DNA of 64,000 bases from Roseiarcus sp963836695 (GTDB lineage: Bacteria; Pseudomonadota; Alphaproteobacteria; Rhizobiales; Beijerinckiaceae): assembly GCA_963836695.1 (NCBI GenBank), contig CAWIKX010000028.1:1-64000 (forward strand), written 5' to 3'. Positions 7,708 to 17,476 of the stretch are shown piece after piece. The translations under genes were made by a program, and so were the position numbers. Under the pieces are notes generated by a model. It made no database searches and had not been told where the DNA came from. It saw only the letters and a program-made list of their open reading frames with translations. Within the stretch, counting starts at the first letter, position 1; each line of letters opens with the position of its first letter.

Positions 7708-10700
7708 ATGAACTCCAGAACCCAAGCGACGTTCGACGAGTTGCGCGGCCGCTTCGAAAGAGCCAGTCCCGGTCGCGACCCGCTGACGCCCGGCGCCCAA
7801 GCGCTCTACGATCCGTCCAACGAGCATGATTCCTGCGGCGTCGGCTTCGTTGCCGACATGAAAAACCGCAAGTCGCATGACATCCTCGAAAAGGGTCTGC
7901 AGATTCTGAACAACCTCGCCCATCGCGGCGCGGTGGGCGCGGACCCTTTGCTCGGCGACGGCTGCGGCGTGCTGACACAAATCCCGCACGGGTTCTTTGC
8001 GCCCGAATGCGTCAAGTTGGGCTTCGAGCTGCCGCCGCAAGGCCATTACGCAATTGGCCAGTTCTTCATGCCGCGCCAGCAGGCGTCGCGCCAGCAGGCG
8101 CGTGAAATCGTTGAGGAGGTCGTCGCCGCCGAGGGCCTCGACCTGCTTGGTTGGCGCGACGCGCCGGTCGACAATTCCGTGTTGGGCGAGCGCGTCAAGG
8201 CGGTCGAGCCGGTGATGCAACAGATTTTCGTCGGACGCCCTGCCGATCTCACGAGTGAAGACGATTTCGAGCGGCGCCTCTTCATCGTCCGCAAAGTCGT
8301 ATCCAACCGCGTCTACGCGATCGGGACGCCGGAAATCCTGGAATACTACCCCGTCTCGATGTCGGCCAGGACCATTGTCTACAAAGGCATGGTGCTCGTG
8401 CGCCAGCTTGCGCCTTACTACCGCGACCTCATGGACCCGCGCTTCGAGACCGCGCTGGCGCTGGTCCATCAGCGGTTCGCGACCAACACCTTTCCGTCAT
8501 GGCGGCTCGCGCACCCTTATCGGATGGTCGCGCATAACGGCGAGATCAACACGCTCCGGGGCAACGTCAACTGGATGGCGGCGCGTCAGGCAAGCGTCAG
8601 CTCCGAACTCTTCGGCGACGACATCTCGAAGCTGTGGCCGATTTCCTACGAAGGCCAATCGGACACCGCCTGCTTCGACAATGCGATCGAGTTTCTCGTG
8701 CAGGGCGGCTATTCGCTGAGCCATGCGATGATGACGCTCATTCCGGAGGCCTGGACCGGCAATCCGCTGATGGACGAGGAGCGGCGCGCTTTCTACGAAT
8801 ATCACGCTGCCCTGATGGAGCCCTGGGACGGCCCAGCGGCGATGGCGTTCACGGACGGGCGCCAGATCGGCGCGACGCTTGACCGCAACGGCCTCAGGCC
8901 CGCGCGCTATTTCGTGACCGACGACGATCTTGTCGTTCTGGCGTCGGAGATGGGCGTGTTGCCGGTCCCGGAAGAGACCATCGTCGCCAAGTGGCGCTTG
9001 CAGCCGGGAAAGATGCTGCTCGTGGACCTCGAGCAGCACCGCATCATCTCTGACTCGGAGATCAAGCAGGCGTTATCGCAGGCCAGGCCATACAGCGCCT
9101 GGCTTCGCGAGGGCCAGATCGTGCTCGAGGATCTTAGTCCAGTCGAGCCGCGCGCGTTGCGCACCGACGTGTCGCTGCTCGATCGCCAGCAGGCTTTCGG
9201 CTACACCCAGGAAGATCTTTCGATCCTGCTTGCGCCGATGGCGGCCACTGGCCAGGAAGCGGTCGGCTCGATGGGCACGGACACGCCGATTTCGGCGCTC
9301 TCGTCGAAGTCGAAGCTGCTCTATACCTACTTCAAGCAGAACTTCGCCCAGGTGACCAATCCGCCGATCGATCCGATCCGCGAAGAGCTGGTCATGAGCC
9401 TCGTCTCCTTCATCGGACCGCGGCCCAATCTGTTCGACCTCGACGGCGCGGCCAGGCGCAAGCGCCTCGAGGTGCGCCAGCCGATCCTGACCAACGAGGA
9501 CCTCGAAAAGATCCGCAGCATCGGGCACTTGGAGGATTCGTTCGACACGAGGACCCTCGACATCACCTATCCGGTGAAGAAGGGCGCGGCCGGCATGAGC
9601 GATGCGCTTAAGCGGCTTTGCGAGCGCGCAGAATTGGCGGTGCACGGCCGCTACAACATCATCATCCTTTCCGACCGCATGGTGGGTCCGGATCGAATCC
9701 CGATTCCGGCCCTTCTGGCGACGGCGGCCGTCCATCATCACCTCATCCGCAAGGGGCTGCGCACGTCCGTCGGCCTCGTCGTCGAAACAGGCGAAGCGCG
9801 CGAGATCCATCACTTCGCCTGTCTCGCAGGCTACGGTGCCGAAGCGATCAATCCCTATCTCGCCTTCGAGACTCTGGCGGCCATGGCCAAGGAGTTGCCG
9901 GAGCCGATCAGCGGCTATGAGGCGGTCAAGCGCTTCATCAAGTCGGTCGACAAGGGCTTGCTCAAGGTGATGTCGAAAATGGGCATTTCGACCTACCAGT
10001 CCTATTGCGGCGCCCAGATTTTCGACGCCGTGGGGCTGTCTCGCGCCTTCATCGACGAATTCTTCTTCGGCACAGCGACCACGATCGAGGGCGCTGGCCT
10101 CGCCGAAGTCGCGCATGAGACGCAGCGCCGGCACGCGGATGCATTCGGCGCTTCGCCGGTCCTGAAGACAGCGCTCGAAGTCGGCGGCGAGTACGCCTAT
10201 CGGGTTCGTGGAGAGACTCACAACTGGACACCCGAGACGGTCTCGCTGCTGCAGCACGCGGTTCGCGGCAACGCGCGGGACCGTTACGACGCCTTCGCCA
10301 AACTGCTGAATGAACAAAGCGCCCAATTGTTGACCATCCGCGGTCTCTTTCGGGTCAAGTCCGCGGAGGAGAACGGGCGCGCGCCGGTCCCGCTCGACGA
10401 GGTCGAGCCAGCGGTCTCGATCGTCAAGCGCTTTTCGACCGGCGCGATGTCGTTCGGCTCGATCTCGCGCGAGGCGCACACGACGCTCGCCATCGCGATG
10501 AACCGGATCGGGGGCAAGTCCAACACTGGCGAGGGCGGCGAGGAGTCCGATCGCTACAAGCGGATGGCGAACGGCGACTCGATGCGCAGCGCTATCAAGC
10601 AAGTCGCATCCGGCCGCTTTGGAGTGACCGCGGAATACCTAGTCAACTCCGACATGATGCAGATCAAGATGGCGCAGGGCGCGAAGCCTGGCGAAGGCGG

Positions 10701-12417
10701 ACAACTGCCCGGTCATAAGGTCGACGCGGTGATCGCCAAGGTGCGCCACTCTACTCAGGGGGTGGGCCTCATCTCGCCGCCGCCACACCACGACATCTAT
10801 TCGATCGAAGACTTGAAGCAACTCGTCTACGACCTGAAGAACGTCAATCCGGAGGCCCAGGTTTCGGTCAAACTGGTGTCCGAGGTCGGCGTCGGCACGG
10901 TCGCGGCGGGTGTGGCGAAGTGCAAGGCCGACCATGTCACCATCTCTGGCTTCGAGGGCGGCACCGGCGCTTCGCCCTTGACTTCGATCAAGCATGCGGG
11001 AAGCCCATGGGAGATCGGTCTCGCTGAAACGCACCAGACGCTGGTGATGAACGGGCTGAGATCCCGCATTTCGGTGCAGGTCGATGGTGGCGTGCGCACT
11101 GGCCGCGACGTGGTGATCGGCGCGCTTCTTGGCGCAGACGAGTTTGGCTTCGCCACCGCGCCGCTGATCGCGGCGGGCTGTATCATGATGCGCAAGTGCC
11201 ATCTGAACACTTGCCCGGTCGGCGTCGCGACGCAGGACCCGGTCCTGCGCAAGCGCTTCGTCGGCAAGCCGGAGCATGTCATCAACTATTTCTTCTTCGT
11301 CGCCGAGGACGTGCGCGCGCTGATGGCTGAGCTCGGCTACCGTAGGTTCGACGAAATGATTGGCCAGCGCCAGATGCTGGATAGGAGCAAGCTCAACGAG
11401 CACGCAAAGGCGCAGGGACTCGACTTTTCAAACCTGTTCTTCAAGCCGACGCCCTGGGCGGAGGACACGATCTATCGAAGCATTGCTCAGGATCACGGGC
11501 TCGACAATGTGCTCGACCGCCGGCTCATCGAGGACACGAAGGACGCGATCGAACGCGGCAAGCATGTGCGTCTCGATCTCTCCATCCGCAACGTGGATCG
11601 GTCGACCGGAGCGATGTTGTCAGGCGCAATCGCCAAGAGGTATGGCCATGCCGGCCTGCGCGACGAGGCGATCCATATCAAGTTCAAGGGCGCCGCGGGG
11701 CAGAGCTTCGGGGCTTTCCTCGCCAAAGGGGTCACCCTCGAACTCGAGGGAGAAGCCAACGACTACGTCGGCAAGGGATTGTCGGGCGGTCGCATCATCG
11801 TCTACCCGCCGCAGGAAGCCATAAAGCTGACTCCCGAACACTCGATCATCGTCGGCAACACCGTCCTCTATGGGGCGATCGCCGGCGAATGCTATTTCCG
11901 CGGAGTAGCTGGCGAGCGCTTCGGCGTACGTAATTCCGGCGCGATCGCGGTCGTCGAGGGCACGGGTGACCACGGCTGCGAATATATGACCGGCGGCGTC
12001 GTCGTGGTCATCGGCGAGACTGGACGCAACTTCGCCGCGGGCATGTCAGGCGGCATCGCCTACGTCCTGGACGAGGCCGGCACATTCGCTCAGCGCTGTA
12101 ACTTATCCATGGTGGACCTCGAGCCGGTGGCCGCAGAGGAGGAGGTGATGCAGCGTTATCTCCATTCGGGCGGCGATCTCGAGCACCACGGCAGGGTCGA
12201 CGTGATGCGCGACATGAGCCGGTTCGACGCTGAGCGCCTGCATCAGTTGATCGTCAACCACGCGCGCTTGACTGGCTCGACCCGCGCACGGCAGATCCTC
12301 GCGGACTGGGAGGCCTATCTGCCGAAATTCCGCAAGGTGATGCCCGTTGAATATCGGCGCGCGCTGGCGGAGCTTGCGGCGCAAAGCGGGCCGCCGATGC
12401 TGGCTGCAGGAGAGTGA
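7708..12417 (+). CDS. gltB: Glutamate synthase (NADPH) large chain
   Basis: A 1569-residue alpha subunit that turns glutamine plus 2-oxoglutarate into two glutamates, the second half of ammonium assimilation (GS-GOGAT). The class II glutaminase starts at Cys43 (HDSCGVGF) after a 42-residue propeptide that is normally cleaved. The central domain and FMN/synthase domain follow. The 3Fe-4S cysteines are C1158, C1164 and C1169 in 'CIMMRKCHLNTCPVGVATQ', and the C-terminal GXGXG beta-helix contains 'GGRIIVYPP'. The ATG at 7708, behind GGAGCGG, is preferred to the GTG at 7681. gltD follows after 162 bases. Confidence 0.97.
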   Translation: MNSRTQATFDELRGRFERASPGRDPLTPGAQALYDPSNEHDSCGVGFVADMKNRKSHDILEKGLQILNNLAHRGAVGADPLLGDGCGVLTQIPHGFFAPECVKLGFELPPQGHYAIGQFFMPRQQASRQQAREIVEEVVAAEGLDLLGWRDAPVDNSVLGERVKAVEPVMQQIFVGRPADLTSEDDFERRLFIVRKVVSNRVYAIGTPEILEYYPVSMSARTIVYKGMVLVRQLAPYYRDLMDPRFETALALVHQRFATNTFPSWRLAHPYRMVAHNGEINTLRGNVNWMAARQASVSSELFGDDISKLWPISYEGQSDTACFDNAIEFLVQGGYSLSHAMMTLIPEAWTGNPLMDEERRAFYEYHAALMEPWDGPAAMAFTDGRQIGATLDRNGLRPARYFVTDDDLVVLASEMGVLPVPEETIVAKWRLQPGKMLLVDLEQHRIISDSEIKQALSQARPYSAWLREGQIVLEDLSPVEPRALRTDVSLLDRQQAFGYTQEDLSILLAPMAATGQEAVGSMGTDTPISALSSKSKLLYTYFKQNFAQVTNPPIDPIREELVMSLVSFIGPRPNLFDLDGAARRKRLEVRQPILTNEDLEKIRSIGHLEDSFDTRTLDITYPVKKGAAGMSDALKRLCERAELAVHGRYNIIILSDRMVGPDRIPIPALLATAAVHHHLIRKGLRTSVGLVVETGEAREIHHFACLAGYGAEAINPYLAFETLAAMAKELPEPISGYEAVKRFIKSVDKGLLKVMSKMGISTYQSYCGAQIFDAVGLSRAFIDEFFFGTATTIEGAGLAEVAHETQRRHADAFGASPVLKTALEVGGEYAYRVRGETHNWTPETVSLLQHAVRGNARDRYDAFAKLLNEQSAQLLTIRGLFRVKSAEENGRAPVPLDEVEPAVSIVKRFSTGAMSFGSISREAHTTLAIAMNRIGGKSNTGEGGEESDRYKRMANGDSMRSAIKQVASGRFGVTAEYLVNSDMMQIKMAQGAKPGEGGQLPGHKVDAVIAKVRHSTQGVGLISPPPHHDIYSIEDLKQLVYDLKNVNPEAQVSVKLVSEVGVGTVAAGVAKCKADHVTISGFEGGTGASPLTSIKHAGSPWEIGLAETHQTLVMNGLRSRISVQVDGGVRTGRDVVIGALLGADEFGFATAPLIAAGCIMMRKCHLNTCPVGVATQDPVLRKRFVGKPEHVINYFFFVAEDVRALMAELGYRRFDEMIGQRQMLDRSKLNEHAKAQGLDFSNLFFKPTPWAEDTIYRSIAQDHGLDNVLDRRLIEDTKDAIERGKHVRLDLSIRNVDRSTGAMLSGAIAKRYGHAGLRDEAIHIKFKGAAGQSFGAFLAKGVTLELEGEANDYVGKGLSGGRIIVYPPQEAIKLTPEHSIIVGNTVLYGAIAGECYFRGVAGERFGVRNSGAIAVVEGTGDHGCEYMTGGVVVVIGETGRNFAAGMSGGIAYVLDEAGTFAQRCNLSMVDLEPVAAEEEVMQRYLHSGGDLEHHGRVDVMRDMSRFDAERLHQLIVNHARLTGSTRARQILADWEAYLPKFRKVMPVEYRRALAELAAQSGPPMLAAGE

Positions 12418-12579
12418 GGACGCCGCAGCGGCCAGTTGCGAGGCAGCGCCGACCCTGGGCGGCCGAACCCGCAGAGCGGGCGGCAAAAGTCCTTGCAAGA
12501 TGAAGGCAGCGCCTTATTGAAGCGGATCGGAGCTCGGTCCGCAAAACCAGGTGCGGCGACCGGGCTTTGGGGCAGCAAG

Positions 12580-13998
12580 ATGGGTAAGGTCACGGGGTTC
12601 TTGGAGATTGATCGCGCGGATCGGCGTTATGCGCCGGCTTCCGATCGAATTCGCCATTATCGCGAGTTCATGCTGCCACTGAGCGAGGAGTTGACGCGCA
12701 ATCAGGCAGCTCGCTGCATGAATTGCGGCATCCCCTATTGTCACATCGGATGCCCGGTCAACAACCAGATCCCCGACTGGAACGATCTCGTCTATCGCGG
12801 CGATTGGCAGGAGGCCGCGCGCAATCTGCTCTCGACCAACAACTTCCCGGAATTCACTGGCCGCGTCTGCCCCGCGCCCTGCGAATCTTCCTGTACCCTC
12901 AACCTTCAGGACACGCCGGTCACGATCAAGACGATCGAATGCGCGATCATCGACAGGGCGTTCGCCGAAGGATGGGTCAGGCCAGAGCCAGCTGACCGCA
13001 GAACCGGCAAAAAAGTCGCTGTCGTGGGGTCGGGTCCGTCGGGTCTCGCTTGCGCCCAGCAGCTCGCGCGCGCCGGTCATGACGTCCACGTGTACGAGAA
13101 GCAGGGCAAGGCGGGCGGCCTGCTCCGTTATGGCATTCCGGACTTCAAGATGGAGAAGCGTCACGTCGACCGGCGCATCGAGCAGATGGAGGCGGAGCGC
13201 GTGGTCTTTCACTACAACGCTCACATCGGCGCCACGATCAGTGCGCAGTCTATCTTCGACGGCCATGACGCCGTCGCGCTCGCAGGCGGCGCGGAGGCGT
13301 CGCGCGATTTGCCTGTGCCCGGCCGCGATCTCGCGGGCGTTCACTTCGCCATGGACTTCCTGCCTCAGCAGAACCGGCGCGTGTCTGGCGAGTCGCTCGC
13401 CACGAACCAGCCGATTCTGGCTGGCGGCAAACATGTCGTCGTGATCGGCGGAGGCGACACGGGGTCGGACTGCATCGGCACGTCGATCCGCCAGGGAGCG
13501 CTCAAAGTCACCCAGCTCGAGATCATGCCGATGCCGCCGAAAGCGGAGGACAAGCTCCTCACCTGGCCAAATTGGCCGCTCAAGCTGCGCACCTCTTCAA
13601 GTCACGAAGAAGGCGCCGAGCGGGATTTTGCTGTGACGACGCTCGCGTTCGAAGGCGAGAACGGGGCTGTGACCGGCCTTAGGTGTGCGCGGATCGACGA
13701 GAAGTTCAAGCCGATCGAGGGAGGTGAATTCACGCTAAAGGCGGACCTCGTGCTCCTGGCTATGGGCTTCGTCTCGCCGGTCAAGGACGGAATGCTTGCC
13801 GAACTCGGCGTTACGCTGGACAAGCGAGGCAATGTCGAGGCCGACACAAAACTTTATGCCTCCTCCCGCACCAAGGTCTTTGCCTGCGGCGATATGCGGC
13901 GCGGCCAATCCTTGGTTGTCTGGGCGATCCGCGAAGGTCGCCAGTGCGCAGCCGCGATCGACGAGGCGCTGATGGGCTCGACGGTGCTGCCGCGGTAG
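12580..13998 (+). CDS. gltD: Glutamate synthase (NADPH) small chain
   Basis: A 472-residue beta subunit that passes electrons from NADPH through FAD to GltB. The start is set at ATG 12580 because the family begins MGKVTGFLE; the longer upstream frame has no homologous character. The N-terminal 4Fe-4S cysteines begin with C46, C49, C54 and C58 (CMNCGIPYCHIGC), followed by a second Cys group in 'CPAPCESSC'. FAD- and NADPH-binding glycine motifs are at about 148 (VGSGPSGLA) and 287 (IGGGDTGSD). It ends 24 bases before the end of convergent ctrA. Confidence 0.96.
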   Translation: MGKVTGFLEIDRADRRYAPASDRIRHYREFMLPLSEELTRNQAARCMNCGIPYCHIGCPVNNQIPDWNDLVYRGDWQEAARNLLSTNNFPEFTGRVCPAPCESSCTLNLQDTPVTIKTIECAIIDRAFAEGWVRPEPADRRTGKKVAVVGSGPSGLACAQQLARAGHDVHVYEKQGKAGGLLRYGIPDFKMEKRHVDRRIEQMEAERVVFHYNAHIGATISAQSIFDGHDAVALAGGAEASRDLPVPGRDLAGVHFAMDFLPQQNRRVSGESLATNQPILAGGKHVVVIGGGDTGSDCIGTSIRQGALKVTQLEIMPMPPKAEDKLLTWPNWPLKLRTSSSHEEGAERDFAVTTLAFEGENGAVTGLRCARIDEKFKPIEGGEFTLKADLVLLAMGFVSPVKDGMLAELGVTLDKRGNVEADTKLYASSRTKVFACGDMRRGQSLVVWAIREGRQCAAAIDEALMGSTVLPR

Positions 13999-14022
13999 CG
14001 GACCTGACCGGATGAGGGAGTC

Positions 14023-14724
14023 TTACGCGGGAATGCGGTCGTCGTTTGGCGAGGGCTCGCGCAGCACGTAACCCCTGCCCCACACCGTCTCGATATAGTT
14101 GCGGCCGCTCGACGCCGTCGCGAGTTTCTTGCGCAATTTGCAGATAAAAACGTCGATGATCTTGAGCTCCGGCTCGTCCATCCCGCCGTAGAGATGGTTG
14201 AGAAACATCTCCTTGGTCAGCGTCGTGCCTTTGCGGAGCGAGAGCAGCTCCAGCATCTGATATTCCTTGCCGGTCAGATGCACGCGAGCTCCATCGACTT
14301 CGACCGTCTTCTGGTCGAGGTTGACGGTAAGGTCGCCGGTTATGATGACGGATTGCGCGTGGCCCTTTGAGCGGCGCACGATCGCGTGAATTCTGGCGAC
14401 GAGTTCGTCCTTGTGGAAAGGCTTCGTCAGATAGTCGTCGGCGCCGTGGCCAAGTCCCTTGACCTTGTCCTCGATGCCCGCCATCCCGGACAGGATTAGG
14501 ATGGGCGTCTTGATCTTGGTGACCCGAAGCGAGCGCAGCACCTCATAGCCGGACATGTCGGGCAGGTTGAGATCGAGCAAGATGATGTCGTAATCATAGA
14601 GCTTGCCGAGATCGATGCCCTCTTCGCCGAGATCGGTGACGTAGATGTTGAAGTTTTCCGACTTCAACATCAATTCAATGCTCTGCGCGGTCGCAGTGTC
14701 GTCTTCGATCAAAAGTACCCGCAT
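14023..14724 (-). CDS. ctrA: Cell-cycle master response regulator CtrA
   Basis: A 233-residue OmpR-type regulator. The receiver domain (1-115) has acidic residues E7, D8 and D9, phospho-acceptor D51 in LLDLNLPDMSG and the conserved Lys in YLTKPF. The winged-helix DNA-binding domain contains 'LTGKEYQMLELLSLRKGTTL', and 'MDEPELKIIDVFICKLRKKL' is diagnostic of CtrA. In alphaproteobacteria it governs replication, division and motility through TTAA-N7-TTAA sites, and is phosphorylated via CckA-ChpT. The C-terminus ends RIPA rather than the Ala-Ala seen in Caulobacter. Upstream DNA carries GANTC sites and TTAA half-sites. Confidence 0.97.
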   Translation of the reverse strand: MRVLLIEDDTATAQSIELMLKSENFNIYVTDLGEEGIDLGKLYDYDIILLDLNLPDMSGYEVLRSLRVTKIKTPILILSGMAGIEDKVKGLGHGADDYLTKPFHKDELVARIHAIVRRSKGHAQSVIITGDLTVNLDQKTVEVDGARVHLTGKEYQMLELLSLRKGTTLTKEMFLNHLYGGMDEPELKIIDVFICKLRKKLATASSGRNYIETVWGRGYVLREPSPNDDRIPA

Positions 14725-15295
14725 TTGTTAGGCTCCCCGCCTCGCCCGTCGCTTCATGACCGCGGTTATGTACATCGCATTCGTGCCGAAGGCGCGCTGG
14801 AGCGAACTCGGACCGATTCGAATAGAACACTGACCGCTATTGGTTAACAAACCCTGATTTATTCGCGCAAGGCCCCTGACCCCGCGCCCAATGATATTAG
14901 TAACAATTTGATAAGAAATGGTATTTCGTGAAAATAAAAATTAACGCATCACATCAACAAACACAACTAACCGACTCTTCGGACTCGAACTTCGGCGCCC
15001 ACCTCTGAAAGACTATATTTACCCGTGGAATGCGGCCGAAAGATTGACTCAGCTGCCGGCTCGGCGTCCCGACCCGATTGTTAACGACCCAGGTAAATGA
15101 ATTGATAACGTCCCAAACCGCGGGCGAGCTCGGCGCCTATTCCGACATCTGCTTCAGCAGTCTGCCACAAAACTCGGGCCGTCCCGTGACGTAAGAAAGC
15201 AGAAACCTTCCTCATGCATCGTCCAGCCGCCTCGTAGTCGTGACCAGGGGACCGGGACGTCCTCTCGCCTTAGATTTGTTAGGGAGTTGGCTGGA
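14725..15295. promoter_or_regulatory. ctrA/fliJ divergent control region
   Basis: A 571-base AT-richer region with no gene. It holds four GANTC (CcrM methylation) sites at 14815, 14973, 14982 and 15046. TTAA half-sites lie at 14844 (minus-strand TTAACCA, close to the CtrA half-site TTAACCAT), 14941 and 15081. In Caulobacter, GANTC methylation state and CtrA itself control ctrA promoters, so methylation-timed autoregulation is plausible here. No full TTAA-N7-TTAA site was found. Confidence 0.55.
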
Positions 15296-15664
15296 ATGAA
15301 GTCGCGGGACTCGCTTATTCGTCTGAAACGATTTCAACTTGAGGCTAAGCGCCGCCGCGTTGCGCAAATCGAGTTGATGCTGGCCGAGTTCACGCGCATG
15401 ATCGGCGACCTCGATCGCGAGATAGTCAACGAAGAGAAGCGCGCCGGCATCGCCGACCCGGCCCATTTCGCTTATCCGACCTACGCCCGCGCGACGGCGG
15501 TCCGACGCGACAACCTCAAGAGTTCGCTCGCAGAGCTTCTGGGCCAAATCGAGGAGGCCAAGGCCGAACAGGACGAAGCCGAGGCCGAGCTCCTCAAATT
15601 CGAGACGCTGGAAGTGCGCGACAAAACGAACGACCGCCTGGCCGAAGCCGTGGCCCGCGCCTGA
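15296..15664 (+). CDS. fliJ: FliJ-like flagellar export chaperone
   Basis: A 122-residue, highly charged, almost wholly helical protein with heptad repeats ('QLEAKRRRVAQIELMLAEF' and 'LLGQIEEAKAEQDEAEAEL'). It fits the short alphaproteobacterial FliJ family, which is typically divergent from ctrA. FliJ binds the FliI ATPase and cycles export chaperones at the flagellar gate. No other flagellar gene is in the window, so the assignment rests on sequence character and the ctrA neighbour. ATG 15296 sits nine bases after AGGGAG, better placed than TTG 15287. Confidence 0.75.
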   Translation: MKSRDSLIRLKRFQLEAKRRRVAQIELMLAEFTRMIGDLDREIVNEEKRAGIADPAHFAYPTYARATAVRRDNLKSSLAELLGQIEEAKAEQDEAEAELLKFETLEVRDKTNDRLAEAVARA

Positions 15665-15886
15665 CGCCGGCGCGTTATCGACAGAGTGGACTTGCGCCCC
15701 TACTATCCAAGCTGGGACAAACCTTAGCTTCGTGCCTTGTCGCGCGCTTTCGCGCCCCCCGTTTGCGTTGCAGCTCGAAAGCCGATGATCTAAGTCTGCC
15801 CTGACGGAAAGAGATCGGCTGTCGCCTCCGGGGCGCGCCGCCTCGACGTTTATTGCGTCGACGTCGACGGTCTTGAGGGAAGTTTG

Positions 15887-17014
15887 ATGCTGATCGCAGC
15901 GCCGGCGGAGACGGACCCGGGGGAGACGCGTGTCGCGGCGACCCCGGAGACGGTCAAGAAATTCGTCGGACTGGGGGCGGAAGTCGCCATCGAGCATGGC
16001 GCTGGCGTTAAGGCGGGGTTCCCGGACGCTGACTATCAGTCGGCGGGCGCGCGGCTCGTCTCGGCCGAGGAAGCGCTCGGCGCCGATGTGGTGTTGAAGG
16101 TTCGGCGGCCGAGCGCCAGCGAAATCACGCGTCTCAAACCTGACGCGCTCGTCATCGCGACGATGGACCCCTATGGCCATCGCGATGCGGTCGAAACCAT
16201 GGCGAAAGCACGAGTTGCCGCCTTCGCCATGGAGCTTTTGCCGCGCATAACCCGCGCGCAGGTTATGGACGTGCTGTCGAGCCAGGCCAACCTCGCCGGT
16301 TATCGAGCCGTGATCGACGCCGCGGCCGAATACGTTCGGGCCTTGGCGATGATGATGACCCCAGCAGGCACCGTCCCGGCGGCCAAGCTGTTCGTCATGG
16401 GCGTCGGCGTCGCAGGCCTGCAGGCTATCGCGACCGGCCGGCGTCTTGGCGCGGTGGTCACGGCGACCGATGTGCGTCCCGCGACCAAGGAGCAGGTCGA
16501 GTCTCTCGGGGCCAAATTCGTCGCCGTCGAGGACGAGGAGTTCAAGCAGGCCGAAACGGCAGGCGGATATGCAAAGGAAATGTCGGACGCCTACAAGGCG
16601 AAGCAGGCCGACCTCGTCGCCACACATATCGCCAAACAGGACATCGTCGTCACCACCGCGCTGATCCCCGGCCGTCCAGCGCCGCGTCTCGTCACTGCGG
16701 ATATGGTCAAATTGATGCGCGCCGGTTCGGTGATCGTCGATCTTGCGGTTGAGCGCGGCGGAAATTGCGAGCTCTCAAGGCCGGGTGAACTGGCCTACAG
16801 CGACAACGGCGTCAAGATCGTCGGCTATTCAAACGTCACGCGGATCCCGGCCTCCGCCTCGGCCCTTTATGCGCGCAACCTTTACGCCTTCGCCGAGACC
16901 CTGATCGACAAGGAGAGCAAGTCGCTTGCGGTCAACTGGGATGACGAGCTGGTGAAGGCGACCTGCCTTACCCGTGGCGGCGCAGTCGTTCATCCGAACT
17001 TCATGCCCCAATAA
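15887..17014 (+). CDS. pntAA: NAD(P) transhydrogenase subunit alpha, part 1
   Basis: A 375-residue NAD(H)-binding domain I of the proton-translocating transhydrogenase, which makes NADPH from NADH using the proton gradient. The family start 'ETRVAATPETVKKFVGLGAEV' is followed by the Rossmann motif 'MGVGVAGLQAI' (about residue 171) and the mobile loop near 'YAKEMSDAYKAKQ'. ATG 15887, behind GAGGGAAG, is preferred to TTG 15884. A perfect 14-bp palindrome sits at 15856-15869. It begins a pntAA-pntAB-pntB operon, split three ways as is usual in alphaproteobacteria. Confidence 0.95.
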   Translation: MLIAAPAETDPGETRVAATPETVKKFVGLGAEVAIEHGAGVKAGFPDADYQSAGARLVSAEEALGADVVLKVRRPSASEITRLKPDALVIATMDPYGHRDAVETMAKARVAAFAMELLPRITRAQVMDVLSSQANLAGYRAVIDAAAEYVRALAMMMTPAGTVPAAKLFVMGVGVAGLQAIATGRRLGAVVTATDVRPATKEQVESLGAKFVAVEDEEFKQAETAGGYAKEMSDAYKAKQADLVATHIAKQDIVVTTALIPGRPAPRLVTADMVKLMRAGSVIVDLAVERGGNCELSRPGELAYSDNGVKIVGYSNVTRIPASASALYARNLYAFAETLIDKESKSLAVNWDDELVKATCLTRGGAVVHPNFMPQ

Positions 17015-17047
17015 CGTGGATTGCGCGCTTGAGCGCCGGAGAGCCCA

Positions 17048-17470
17048 ATGGATAGCCTTGACGCCGCGATCGAGAAACTCCGAGCCGCCGCTGACGCCGC
17101 GCGGCAGGCAGCCCAAGCCGCGCAAGCCTACAGCGACCAGCTCGCCGCGGCGGGTCACGCCGCTTCCGGCGGCGCGATCGATCCGTTCGTTTTCCGGCTA
17201 GCGATTTTCGCTCTCGCGGTCTTTGTCGGTTATTACGTGGTCTGGTCGGTGACGCCGGCGCTGCACACGCCGCTCATGTCCGAGACGAACGCCATTTCCT
17301 CGGTCATCGTCGTCGGCGCCCTGTTGTCGGTGGGGGTCGCGGCGGTCGACAGCGGATCGGGATTTGCCCGTTTCGTGGGGTTCGTCGCGCTCATCCTCGC
17401 CTCGGTCAATATTTTCGGCGGCTTCATGGTCACCGAGCGCATGCTGGCGATGTACAAGAAGAAGGGCTGA
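17048..17470 (+). CDS. pntAB: NAD(P) transhydrogenase subunit alpha, part 2
   Basis: A 140-residue membrane subunit. The first 45 residues are Ala/Gln-rich and helical, rather long for this subunit. Three hydrophobic helices follow (about 56-75, 84-103 and 108-129), ending in the basic tail MYKKKG. It supplies the first helices of the proton channel domain II, whose rest is in PntB. It starts 33 bases after pntAA and ends six bases before pntB, so the three genes are clearly cotranscribed. Confidence 0.92.
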   Translation: MDSLDAAIEKLRAAADAARQAAQAAQAYSDQLAAAGHAASGGAIDPFVFRLAIFALAVFVGYYVVWSVTPALHTPLMSETNAISSVIVVGALLSVGVAAVDSGSGFARFVGFVALILASVNIFGGFMVTERMLAMYKKKG

Positions 17471-17476
17471 GGCCGC

